Shown here: positions 23,962-30,693 of the stretch, one piece after another | How the letters are laid out: the number at the start of each line of letters is the position of its first letter | Position numbering within the stretch: the stretch's first letter is position 1 | DNA from: Calditrichota bacterium | GTDB taxonomy: Bacteria > Calditrichota > Calditrichia > Calditrichales > J004 | Reading direction: 5' to 3' | Assembly: GCA_024277115.1 (NCBI GenBank) | Contig: JAJRVW010000088.1 | Location: 1 to 34,922, forward strand | DNA length: 34,922 nt | Translations under genes and position numbers: made by a program | Notes under the pieces: model-generated | What the model was told of the DNA's origin: nothing | Databases searched by the model: none | What the model saw: the letters and a program-made list of their open reading frames with translations, nothing else

Positions 23962-24642
23962 ATGGCAATATTTTGCACTTACTGCGGAAACCAACTCGAT
24001 GAAACAGCAAATTTTTGTACAAATTGTGGTAATCAGATCGGTGGTTCAACAACAGAAAAGAAACTTGATTTTTCTACAAAACGGGAAAAAGTTTTAGGTA
24101 ATAAAAAAAATACAACAGGTAATAAGGGAATGATTTATTCCATACTTGGTGTATTGGGTATACTCGGTTTTGTTGCATTTTTTAACAGCTTGCCTTCCCG
24201 GGCCAATCCAATCATAGAAAAACAACCGGTTGTTACAAAGGCATTTAATTATCCAGATGCACCTAAGCGAATGGCGCTTACAAAAGCCACCGTTCGTGAT
24301 GGTAAAATTATAATCCCTCTAGATGCCCTCAAAAAGGAAAAGTTTTTAAAATTTAACTATGCGTCAAATAATTTAAATACACCGCTCTTAGCGTACATTT
24401 CCGGTGAGGGCAAAGTTGTAACGGCCATTAGTATGTGCGAGCCGTGTAACTCCACCTCATTTCATATCCGTGGGGAGAAATTGGTTTGTAACTCCTGCGG
24501 TACAACCTGGGAGCTGGATAATTTGAGCGGGTTGGATGGTTCGTGCCAAAAATATCCACCGGATGCTCTTCCAAGCATTATTGTAGATAATGAAATCCAA
24601 ATTGATGAATCTATTGTGGCCGGATGGCAGCGCCGGATTTAA
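23962..24642 (+). CDS. Zinc-ribbon membrane protein with DUF2318-like metal domain
   Basis: Encodes 226 residues; a strong AGGAGG precedes the ATG. An N-terminal zinc ribbon (CTYCGNQLDETANFCTNCG) is followed by a TM segment (about 54-72) and an external domain (about 100-226). That domain ends with a Cys-rich region: ISMCEPCNSTSFHIRG, LVCNSCGTTWEL, then DGSCQKYPP. The Cys spacing matches the DUF2318 family (predicted Fe-S or metal-binding membrane protein). In the iron-uptake loci of Campylobacter-type bacteria, DUF2318 genes stand beside FtsX-like permeases and an ABC ATPase; here the next two genes are exactly those. It therefore probably works with the downstream ABC transporter in metal or redox traffic at the membrane. 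The zinc-ribbon head is shared with the previous gene and is not part of DUF2318. Confidence 0.82.
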   Translation: MAIFCTYCGNQLDETANFCTNCGNQIGGSTTEKKLDFSTKREKVLGNKKNTTGNKGMIYSILGVLGILGFVAFFNSLPSRANPIIEKQPVVTKAFNYPDAPKRMALTKATVRDGKIIIPLDALKKEKFLKFNYASNNLNTPLLAYISGEGKVVTAISMCEPCNSTSFHIRGEKLVCNSCGTTWELDNLSGLDGSCQKYPPDALPSIIVDNEIQIDESIVAGWQRRI

Positions 24643-24652
24643 GGAGTAAAAA

Positions 24653-25810
24653 TTGAAACTGTATAATATTTCGCTTAATAGCCTTTGGCGCCGTAAAGCA
24701 CGGATGTTGTTTTTGTTGGTGGGTTTGCTTATTGCCATCAGCACCGTGATAATTTTATTAAATATCACGCAAACTATGAACAATGATATTGCCAATAAAC
24801 TTGATGAGTTTGGGGCAAATATATTAATCGTACCACAATCGGACGAACTTTCTCTTTCGTATGGTGGTATGTCTGTTTCGGGTGTTGCCTTCGATGTAAA
24901 ACCTTTGCAAGAAAGTGATATATTAAAAATTGGCAAGATAAAAAATAAAGATAATATCAAGATTATCTCACCTAAATTATTAAATGTCGCTGAAATCCAG
25001 CAAAAAAAAGTGATGGTCGTTGGCGTGGATTTTGAACAGGAACTGGCCCTTAAAAAATGGTGGATAATAATCGGGGCTACACCAAAGGAAAAAGATGAGG
25101 CCCTTATTGGAGCCGATGTGAAGAAGAAATTAAACCTTAGCCTCGGCCAGGCCATTTTGATTAATGGTGTTCCATTTAAAATAAAAGGAATCCTGGAAGA
25201 AAACGGCTCACAGGATGATCAGCTTGTTCTAATTGACCTGGGCCGCGCACAGCAATTATTTAACAAAGGGTCCGAAATCAGCCTGATCGAAGTAGCGGCT
25301 TTGTGTTACGACTGTCCCATCGAAGATATTGTGGCGCAAACATCGGAGCAGCTACCGGGCGCTAAAGTTACGGCCATCCAGCAAACGATTAAGACAAAAA
25401 TGAAATCAATTGCGCAGTTCGAGCAATTTTCGATCGGTGTTTCGATAGTAATTTTGTTAGTGGCCGGGCTGATTGTGTTTACATCGATGAGCGCATCCGT
25501 AAACGAAAGAAAAAAAGAGATCGGTATTTTTAGGGCCATCGGTTATCGCCAGTCGCATATAATCCAGATAATTTTACAGGAGGCTTTTTTAATAAGTAGT
25601 GTCGCGGGGATTATAGGCTATTTTTTAGGATGGGTGGTTTCTATTTATGTGGCCCCAATGATCGGTGCCGATTCGGTGGCCATATCAATTAATATAAACA
25701 TGATTTCAATTTCGTTAATGATTTCGATTATCATTGGGATGAGCGCCAGTCTGTATCCCTCAATAAAAGCATCACGGTTAGACCCAACCGTGGCGTTGCA
25801 ATCGCTATAA
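24653..25810 (+). CDS. MacB/FtsX-type ABC transporter permease
   Basis: Encodes 385 residues starting at TTG; AAGGAG 5 bases before it and the immediate MKLYNISLNSLWRRKARM favour this start. TM1 (about 18-40) is followed by a large periplasmic MacB-like domain (about 45-255) and three further TM segments (about 262-285, 310-335, 350-375), the four-TM FtsX topology. The signature VNERKKEIGIFRAIGYRQSHI before TM3 is the coupling helix region. The family uses ATP in the cytoplasm to drive periplasmic work (lipoprotein release, efflux, mechanotransmission) and often does not carry substrates across the membrane. It pairs with the ATPase gene 32 bases downstream. Gene order with a DUF2318 protein recalls the Cj1660-Cj1663 type iron system; only one permease is present here. 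Confidence 0.9.
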   Translation: MKLYNISLNSLWRRKARMLFLLVGLLIAISTVIILLNITQTMNNDIANKLDEFGANILIVPQSDELSLSYGGMSVSGVAFDVKPLQESDILKIGKIKNKDNIKIISPKLLNVAEIQQKKVMVVGVDFEQELALKKWWIIIGATPKEKDEALIGADVKKKLNLSLGQAILINGVPFKIKGILEENGSQDDQLVLIDLGRAQQLFNKGSEISLIEVAALCYDCPIEDIVAQTSEQLPGAKVTAIQQTIKTKMKSIAQFEQFSIGVSIVILLVAGLIVFTSMSASVNERKKEIGIFRAIGYRQSHIIQIILQEAFLISSVAGIIGYFLGWVVSIYVAPMIGADSVAISININMISISLMISIIIGMSASLYPSIKASRLDPTVALQSL

Positions 25811-25842
25811 GAAATAATATTAAACTTGGTTTAGGATAAAAA

Positions 25843-26514
25843 ATGAATTTGATACAAATTAACGAGCTTGTAAAAACATACCAAACCGGCCATGAAAAGG
25901 TAAATGCGGTTGATGGTATTTCCCTGGATATTGAATTGGGTGAATTTGTTGCGGTAACAGGCAGTTCCGGCTCAGGGAAAAGTACGCTGCTAACCATGCT
26001 TGGCGGCTTAAGCCACCCGGCTGAAGGAACGGTTGTGATCGATGAGATTGATATTTATGGGTTATCCAAAGAACAACGCGCAGATTTTAGAAAAGAGTAC
26101 GTTGGGTTTGTTTTTCAGTCTTTCCATCTGTTGCCTTATTTGACGGTTCAGGAAAATGTGATGATACCATTGGCCATAAGTAATTTAAGTCAATCGGACA
26201 AAAATGAAATGGCGACCCGCATGTTGGAAAAAGTTGGGCTGAAAGGGAAGGCAAACCGATTACCGAATGAATTAAGTGGTGGTGAGCAAGAGCGGGTTGC
26301 CATTGCCAGGGCTTTGGTTAACGAGCCTCCCCTTATTCTTGCCGATGAGCCAACAGGCAATTTGGATACGGCCACGAGCAATGTTATCATGCAGTTGTTT
26401 AAGCAGTTAAATGAAGAAGGCCAAACCATTGTAATGGTTACCCATGATGAGCAAAATCTGGAATTTACAACGCGAAATATTCAGCTTAAAGATGGGCGTT
26501 TGTTAAAAAATTAA
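25843..26514 (+). CDS. ABC transporter ATP-binding protein (MacB/LolD type)
   Basis: Encodes 223 residues, full length for the family. It has Walker A GSSGSGKS (40-47), the Q-loop ([19 protein letters not shown]), the signature [15 protein letters not shown] (with E instead of the usual Q), Walker [13 protein letters not shown] and the switch His in MVTHDEQNL. This is the LolD/MacB/FtsE group that powers FtsX-type permeases, and its permease is the gene just upstream. It is the last gene of the operon, followed by a bidirectional terminator 10 bases after the stop. Confidence 0.94.
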   Translation: MNLIQINELVKTYQTGHEKVNAVDGISLDIELGEFVAVTGSSGSGKSTLLTMLGGLSHPAEGTVVIDEIDIYGLSKEQRADFRKEYVGFVFQSFHLLPYLTVQENVMIPLAISNLSQSDKNEMATRMLEKVGLKGKANRLPNELSGGEQERVAIARALVNEPPLILADEPTGNLDTATSNVIMQLFKQLNEEGQTIVMVTHDEQNLEFTTRNIQLKDGRLLKN

Positions 26515-26524
26515 GTAGATATAA

Positions 26525-26558
26525 AAAAAGCCCATATACACTCGGTACATGGGCTTTT
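26525..26558. terminator. Bidirectional terminator between convergent genes
   Basis: AAAAAGCCCAT (26525-26535) pairs with ATGGGCTTTT (26549-26558), with inner TAC/GTA pairing. A-run on one side and T-run on the other allow it to stop both the ABC operon (plus) and the duplicated lipoprotein gene (minus). Confidence 0.9.
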
Positions 26559-26571
26559 AGCTTTCGGCATT

Positions 26572-27830
26572 CTATTTTTGCAAAGTAACTTCTTCAAACA
26601 TTAGATGTAAAAATCCATGGCCTGTACCGGCAACGGGATCCATATTACCTGCCGTGTCCTGTGGCGGAAGGATAACGTGGGCTTCCATTTTATCCGCGCT
26701 GTGGTCTGTCTGGTCCGTACTTAAATCGGTTATTAAGGCAAGGTTCTCTGTCCTGGCGCGTGAGGCAATCATGATATGTACCAGGCGGTTGCTTGCCAAA
26801 ACATTTCCAGCGCCATCTTTTAGATCGGCAATGCCCCACAAAGTAACATAGGCCAGCATTTTTGGCATCAGGCCGGTTCCGATTCCTGTATCACCGTGCA
26901 TTTCTTTATCATAGCCAATGCCGCCAAAAAAAGTATGGTCGCCCGTTCCCTCAGCTTTATGGATAATATTGATGGCATCCATGGTAAAAACGGTTCCATC
27001 AAGCCTTTCAAAACGAAGCGCGAATTCTTCAACACTGTCTTCAGATTGCTCGGAGTCATTTTCATCCACATCATTGGTTTTAAGTGTTAAAGATCCACTG
27101 GCAAGACCAATCCTGTCAGAAAAGGGTGTTGGGCTCATCGCTGGATTAATGGCTGCAGGGCCAGGCAGTATTTCGTAAGCCAATGAGAGGTCTCGGTTAG
27201 AATCAAATAATACCACATCTTCAAACATCATGTGTAAGAAGCCATGGTTTGTACCCGGTACCGGATCCATATTGCCCTGCATATCTTGTGGTGGTAAAAT
27301 AACATGTGTTTGCGCTTTCCAAAAATTGTGATCTGACGAATCGGTTTCTGCGGAAGGGATCATACCTAAATTTTCATCACGGACATTGGTGGCCGTCATA
27401 ACATGGATAACCCGGTTGGTTGCCAAGACAGCCCCTGTGTTGGCATCTTTAAGGTCTGCAAGACCCCAAAGCGTAATGTATGCCAGCATTTTTGGCATTA
27501 AATTATTGCCAATAGACGTATTGCCATGCATCATTTTATTAAGGCCAACCCCGCCATAAAAAGTATGGTCTCCGGTACCGTTTTCCTTATGGATAATATT
27601 TATATTATCAATTTTATACTTTGTGCCATTGTTTCCGGTAAACATAATGCTTACCTCTGTTGCAGCATCTTGTGAGTTTGGCGAATCGCCTGCATCCGTA
27701 TCGCTCACTTTAAGTGTATAAGAGCCTTCTGTGGTATTTATATTGTCAGAAAAGGGGGTTGGGTTCATGGCAGGGTTCATTACCGCTGGCCCGGGTAAAA
27801 CTTCGTATACTTTTCCCGTTGTTGTGCTTT
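26572..27830 (-). repeat. Ancient tandem duplication inside the lipoprotein gene
   Basis: Two halves of about 620 bases encode the two domains. By eye roughly 60% of residues are identical, with matching DNA blocks (for instance GGATCCATATT near 26635 and 27265), so the duplication is old but still readable at DNA level. Confidence 0.75.
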
Positions 27831-27984
27831 TTGATCCGCTAAACTCAACTATATCATTATATGAAGCTGTTGTAACGCGTTCCTCGTTTGAGGTTTTAGA
27901 GCTGGTACTATCGTCCGAACAAGATAGTATAAAAGCAAGTCCAAGAAAAAGAAGACTCCCTTTTTTGATGAATGTAAAAATCAT
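26572..27984 (-). CDS. Lipoprotein with tandemly duplicated His/Met-rich domain, unknown family
   Basis: The ATG at 27984 is chosen because AGGAGG lies just before it; 470 residues. The lipoprotein signal ends FILSC (Cys22). Two copies of a domain of about 205 residues follow (about 54-260 and 265-470), with the same order of motifs: YE(V/I)LPGPA, NPAM, PTPFSD, IIHK, GTGDHTF(Y/F)GG, MHG, LMPKMLAY, TLWG(L/I)ADLKD, N(R)(V/L)(I/V)H(V/I)M, AHVILPPQD, GNMDPV, HGFLHxMFE. Many His, Met and acidic positions are kept in both, which suggests a periplasmic metal site in each domain. I recognise no known family. It converges on the ABC/DUF2318 operon and could be its periplasmic metal-binding partner, playing the part P19 has in Campylobacter-type loci, but no sequence likeness to P19 is visible. 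Confidence 0.85.
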   Translation of the reverse strand: MIFTFIKKGSLLFLGLAFILSCSDDSTSSKTSNEERVTTASYNDIVEFSGSKSTTTGKVYEVLPGPAVMNPAMNPTPFSDNINTTEGSYTLKVSDTDAGDSPNSQDAATEVSIMFTGNNGTKYKIDNINIIHKENGTGDHTFYGGVGLNKMMHGNTSIGNNLMPKMLAYITLWGLADLKDANTGAVLATNRVIHVMTATNVRDENLGMIPSAETDSSDHNFWKAQTHVILPPQDMQGNMDPVPGTNHGFLHMMFEDVVLFDSNRDLSLAYEILPGPAAINPAMSPTPFSDRIGLASGSLTLKTNDVDENDSEQSEDSVEEFALRFERLDGTVFTMDAINIIHKAEGTGDHTFFGGIGYDKEMHGDTGIGTGLMPKMLAYVTLWGIADLKDGAGNVLASNRLVHIMIASRARTENLALITDLSTDQTDHSADKMEAHVILPPQDTAGNMDPVAGTGHGFLHLMFEEVTLQK

Positions 27985-28264
27985 ATATCCTCCTAAATAT
28001 GTTTGTTGGTTGAAAACTGTGAACATCTATTAAATGTGTTTTTCTATGTGTACGTGTAAAAGTGGTCGTTTAAATGTGTGATGTGTTTGTGGTTTAAGTG
28101 ATCACTCTAATAATTATGAAATGAGTATAATGGAAAACTGTACGCATTCACTCACACGTATTTAACTATTTATGACAGAAATCTCACAATTTGATTATAG
28201 GCCTTTTCTCTCTTCATTTATTTGCAGAGAGAAAAATTTTGTCCGTTCGAATCCTGCAATTACC

Positions 28265-28280
28265 TGTATAATAATCTACA
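28265..28280. promoter_or_regulatory. 16-bp dyad, putative NtrC-type enhancer site (site C)
   Basis: TGTATAATAATCTACA matches 14 of 16 positions of TGTAGAATATTCTACA; its centre is 83.5 bp before the GG of the -24 element. Confidence 0.7.
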
Positions 28281-28354
28281 CTTTATACAAAATGAGCAAT
28301 CTGTAATTTTGTTAAGTCCTATAAAATCAACTATTTGTAAAAAATACACTTTAC

Positions 28355-28369
28355 TGGTACACCGTTTGC
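28355..28369 (+). promoter_or_regulatory. Sigma54 (-24/-12) promoter of the outer-membrane barrel gene
   Basis: TGGTACACCGTTTGC, with the invariant GG and GC exactly 10 bases apart. Transcription should begin near 28381, giving a leader of about 80 bases. Confidence 0.78.
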
Positions 28370-28461
28370 AATTTATAAAGTAGAATCAATCAGGGTTGCC
28401 AATGGGATGATCTAAAATAACGATAGTCACTTTTTGTGTGGATGGGCTTGAGATGGGTTTA

Positions 28462-29445
28462 ATGATAAAACTTTTTCTACTGATTTTTTTTATGTACTTG
28501 CCGGGCACATACGGGCAGGGAAAAGGTAGTCTCAGTTCCATTCCATCGTTGGATACATTTACACAACTTATCGGTGGCCCCAATGAAGCCCTTCCAATCG
28601 GAGCGGGGGATGTTTTTATAAACCCGGCATTAATGACTAATAATAAAAAAAGCGAAGTACTTTTTTCCAACCTGATCAACGGTTATTCACTCCGCTATTT
28701 CAGTTCCGCGCTTGTAATTCCCCTTAATGAATCACACTACCTGGGGCTTGGTGTTTTTGGGATGAATATCCCCTTAAGTGAAATTTATGATGGCGAAAGT
28801 TACAGCTTGCGCTACTCCGAAAATTATTATACAAATATTGACCTGAACTATGCCTACAAGGCAAAACGGTTTTCTTTAGGTGCCGGTTTAAAACATATCT
28901 CTTATAGCATGTTATTGGATAATTACGATAAGAAGGCCCAAAACTGGGAAATGACCCTGGGTATTTATTCTTCATTTTCAAAAAACGTGCGTTTGGGGGC
29001 TGTCTATCAGAAAATCTTAGATCGTGCGCCAAAAAGAAGACAAAATGGAATTCTGCTAAATGACCGATTGGGAGCAAGTGTTGTGTGGCAGCCGTTGGAT
29101 TTTATAGAAGATAGATTGCAGGTATTGGTCTCTGCGGAAAAAATTGGAGATGAAAATATTAATGCAAATTATGGTTTAATTTTTCAACCATTTAAAAGAC
29201 AATCTTTAATAAACATAGGTGTTGAGTCTTTTAAAATTAGGACCGGAACAGGCAATTATAATATTGGATCATTAAAGTTGCCGGGATATGACGCCCTGTT
29301 TTTTGACGAATCGAATAAGATGAAAGTTGGCGCTGGTATAAAGTTTTCACCGATCTTTAATGTAGAGTTCGGTTTTAACTTTTGCTTCCAATATAATAAC
29401 CTGTCCCAGAATATGAACTTACTAACGACGGGGCTAAAGTTTTAA
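28462..29445 (+). CDS. Outer-membrane beta-barrel protein (PorV/UPF0164-like)
   Basis: The frame is open from a GTG at 28438, but the ATG at 28462 gives a clean signal peptide (MIKLFLLIFFMYLPGTYGQ) with GAGATGG before it; an ATG at 28453 is also possible. The product is about 327 residues. After the signal comes a motif typical of the PorV/PorQ/UPF0164 barrels of the FCB group (IGGPNEALPIGAGDVFINPALM), then 12 or more alternating strands (LRYFSSALVIPL, YLGLGVFGMNIPL, FSLGAGLKHISYSM, KVGAGIKFSPIFNVEFGFNF), ending TTGLKF with a terminal Phe. Its own sigma54 promoter and dyad make it a regulon member. It may be a surface-protein shuttle or an adaptive porin; the substrate is unknown. Confidence 0.82.
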   Translation: MIKLFLLIFFMYLPGTYGQGKGSLSSIPSLDTFTQLIGGPNEALPIGAGDVFINPALMTNNKKSEVLFSNLINGYSLRYFSSALVIPLNESHYLGLGVFGMNIPLSEIYDGESYSLRYSENYYTNIDLNYAYKAKRFSLGAGLKHISYSMLLDNYDKKAQNWEMTLGIYSSFSKNVRLGAVYQKILDRAPKRRQNGILLNDRLGASVVWQPLDFIEDRLQVLVSAEKIGDENINANYGLIFQPFKRQSLINIGVESFKIRTGTGNYNIGSLKLPGYDALFFDESNKMKVGAGIKFSPIFNVEFGFNFCFQYNNLSQNMNLLTTGLKF

Positions 29446-29455
29446 TATGCAGAGG

Positions 29456-29471
29456 TATAGAATAGTCTACA
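29456..29471. promoter_or_regulatory. 16-bp dyad, putative NtrC-type enhancer site (site D1)
   Basis: TATAGAATAGTCTACA matches 14 of 16 positions of TGTAGAATATTCTACA. Centre 102 bp before the GG of the -24 element and 22 bp (about two helical turns) from the next dyad, so two dimers could bind on the same face. Confidence 0.65.
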
Positions 29472-29477
29472 CTAAAA

Positions 29478-29493
29478 TGTAGGATATTCTGCA
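29478..29493. promoter_or_regulatory. 16-bp dyad, putative NtrC-type enhancer site (site D2)
   Basis: TGTAGGATATTCTGCA matches 14 of 16 positions of TGTAGAATATTCTACA. Its centre is 80.5 bp before the GG of the -24 element, like sites B and C. Confidence 0.68.
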
Positions 29494-29564
29494 AATTGAT
29501 CGTACGTAAAAGGATTGTGGCATGGGAGGCCGGTATAAACACTGTTTTTATGTATAAATTTGTT

Positions 29565-29579
29565 TGGCATGCATCTTGC
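29565..29579 (+). promoter_or_regulatory. Sigma54 (-24/-12) promoter of the twin microprotein genes
   Basis: TGGCATGCATCTTGC followed by TTTT agrees with TGGCAYGNNNNTTGCW at every conserved position. Transcription should start near 29591, about 30 bases before the first ATG. Confidence 0.85.
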
Positions 29580-29621
29580 TTTTAATACACGTAAAGTTAA
29601 AAACAAGTCCAGGCGCATATC

Positions 29622-29789
29622 ATGGAAAACATTATAATAAATATTCTTTTTACCTCGTTGGTTTTTGTTGCATTCGGTTTTGCCCTTGTATTTGTTTACA
29701 ATAATAAAAAAAACAACCGCTGTTCGATGTGTGGTATTAAGTCCGATAAAAGTTGTATTAAAACAAGTTGCCCCTCAAAAAGCAGATGA
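29622..29789 (+). CDS. 55-residue Cys-rich single-TM microprotein
   Basis: A short ORF directly after the sigma54 promoter. The first 27 residues form one TM segment (IIINILFTSLVFVAFGFALVFVY split by no charge), followed by a Lys/Asn stretch and a Cys-rich tail: NNRCSMCGIKSDKSC, then SCPSKSR (five Cys). This topology, a TM followed by a small Cys knuckle, resembles FeoB-associated Cys-rich membrane proteins, but FeoB is not nearby. The Cys set could bind metal or serve as a thiol sensor at the membrane. The ribosome site is weak (CCAGG), so translation rests on position, coding appearance and the terminator that follows the pair. Confidence 0.65.
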   Translation: MENIIINILFTSLVFVAFGFALVFVYNNKKNNRCSMCGIKSDKSCIKTSCPSKSR

Positions 29790-29818
29790 TATAAATTTTT
29801 ACATTAAAGGTAAAAAAC

Positions 29819-29977
29819 ATGTATTCGGTTCTTGAACAAACAATAATTTTACTCACATTGCTGGCCACACTTATTTTTATTTTAAGCAAATTACGTGGCA
29901 GTATTAAAAGTTTTGGTTTTGCCGCTAAAAAACCGAATCATAAAAATGAAGAACCCAAATGTCCGCATTGTGGATGA
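29819..29977 (+). CDS. 52-residue single-TM microprotein with CxxC end
   Basis: Second small ORF of the unit, 29 bases after the first, with AAAGG before the ATG. The N-terminal TM segment (TIILLTLLATLIFIL) is followed by a basic linker and the very C-terminal knuckle PKCPHCG. Like its neighbour it places a Cys pair next to the membrane. The two proteins share plan but no clear sequence. I know no family. Co-transcription from the sigma54 promoter and a terminator 55 bases downstream support that both are real genes. Confidence 0.62.
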   Translation: MYSVLEQTIILLTLLATLIFILSKLRGSIKSFGFAAKKPNHKNEEPKCPHCG

Positions 29978-30030
29978 TTAACAATTTTTTAAAAACTTCT
30001 ATATACCTCCAGGGACCTTCCCTACACCCC

Positions 30031-30066
30031 CAGAGAGCGGAGTAGTTACCGCTCTCTTTTTTTTTT
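30031..30066 (+). terminator. Rho-independent terminator after the microprotein genes
   Basis: AGAGAGCGG (30032-30040), 8-base loop, CCGCTCTCT (30049-30057) and a run of ten T: a textbook terminator. Confidence 0.95.
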
Positions 30067-30081
30067 AAGAAGAACATATAA

Positions 30082-30111
30082 GTCTCTCATTTTACGACCT
30101 CCATGAGAGAC
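30082..30111. other. Hairpin between the microprotein and mer transcription units
   Basis: GTCTCTCAT (30082-30090) pairs perfectly with ATGAGAGAC (30103-30111). No T-run follows in either direction, so a role in termination is doubtful; it may protect a transcript end. Confidence 0.4.
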
Positions 30112-30150
30112 AAGGAAGAAAGTGGGATTAGTTGGTCCCACTCTTCCTTT
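30112..30150. terminator. Probable terminator of the mer operon (possibly bidirectional)
   Basis: AAGGAAG and AGTGGGA (30112-30127) pair with TCCCACT and CTTCCTT (30136-30149), with an AA bulge. It lies about 100 bases after the last minus-strand mer gene. The T-richness on both sides is moderate. Confidence 0.55.
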
Positions 30151-30250
30151 TAGATTTGTAGTAATTTTTCTTAGAGGGTTGTAAAAAGGTAAGATTCTTA
30201 AAATAAGCCTTTTGGATTATTTACTGCCGGAAAAGCTTAATCATGTAGAC

Positions 30251-30580
30251 TTATTTGTTCTTTGTCGCCTCAGTGTCTTTCTTCTCTTTTATTATCTCAT
30301 ACGATGTTTTCTTCAGGGCAGCTTCAATTTTATCGGCATTTGTAATTTTTGGGTCAAACTCTACAATAGCACGGTTTTCCTTGCGCTGGACGTCATAGCC
30401 GGTCACGCCCTTTACTGCTTTTAAGGTGTTTTGTACATTCTCGACGCATCCTTCACATGTCATGCCATTTACCGTAAAAGTAATCTCGTAAGATGTTTTG
30501 GCGCTCTTATTTGTATCCTGCCCAAAAAGATTTAGGGATAGGACAACCACGCTTAGCAAAATGGTTTTTAATATGTTCAT
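30251..30580 (-). CDS. Periplasmic HMA-domain metal-binding protein (MerP-like)
   Basis: Encodes 109 residues; AAGGAG is 8 bases before the ATG. A signal peptide (about 1-20, ending NLFGQ) is followed by one heavy-metal-associated domain with GMTCEGC (CxxC) and the usual beta-alpha-beta pattern (YEITFTVNG, VENVQNTLKAVKGV, RAIVEFDPK, ADKIEAALKKTSYEI), then a charged tail. MerP-type proteins bind Hg(II) in the periplasm through the Cys pair and hand it to the membrane carrier. It is the last gene of the mer operon, after merA, where MerP is usually near the front. A copper-binding role is the main alternative. Confidence 0.9.
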   Translation of the reverse strand: MNILKTILLSVVVLSLNLFGQDTNKSAKTSYEITFTVNGMTCEGCVENVQNTLKAVKGVTGYDVQRKENRAIVEFDPKITNADKIEAALKKTSYEIIKEKKDTEATKNK

Positions 30581-30630
30581 TCTATTTCTCCTTCTTTTTA
30601 TTGAATCGGTTTTTTAATCAATCTCTAAAG

Positions 30631-30693
30631 CTAAGTTGCACAACAGCTAAGTTCTTCAACGCTCTTAGTAAAAGTTATAGCTGCCAGTTTTAT
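30631..30693 (-). pseudogene. merA: Displaced C-terminal tail of MerA in the +1 frame
   Basis: Just past the frameshift, minus-strand codons read IKLAAITFTKSVEELSCCAT and then stop. This is the conserved C-terminal region of mercuric reductase, including the vicinal Cys pair that receives Hg(II) at the dimer interface. It is out of frame with the upstream part of merA by one base: GAG-GT-ATA where GAG-GGN-ATA (Glu-Gly-Ile) is expected, within a G-run. Confidence 0.88.

Larger units (their letters stand above)
27985..28461. promoter_or_regulatory. 477-bp divergent region between lipoprotein and barrel genes
   Basis: No gene is seen. Towards the plus strand it holds a 16-bp dyad (28265-28280) and a sigma54 promoter (28355-28369). 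The half towards the minus-strand lipoprotein gene is rich in GTGT repeats (28035-28095) and has no -24/-12 match. TTTCTCTC and GAGAGAAA (about 28205-28235) form an 8-bp hairpin. Confidence 0.5.
29446..29621. promoter_or_regulatory. Regulatory region of the twin microprotein genes
   Basis: It carries two dyads (29456-29471 and 29478-29493) 22 bp apart centre to centre, then a near-consensus sigma54 promoter (29565-29579). This is the most complete enhancer-promoter set in the window. Confidence 0.7.

Noticed and set aside
24457-25155. A 232-codon minus-strand open frame across the DUF2318-like/ABC permease junction
   Set aside because: It overlaps two well supported plus-strand genes, is low in charged residues, and has no ribosome site.
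28240-28262. GTTCGAATCCTGCA, which looks like the T-loop end of a tRNA
   Set aside because: The flanking bases do not form a T-stem and no acceptor, D or anticodon arm precedes it; at most a relic, perhaps of an attachment site, but too short to claim.
30212-30424. A 70-codon plus-strand frame opposite the last mer gene
   Set aside because: It mirrors a clear HMA protein gene and has no signal of its own.
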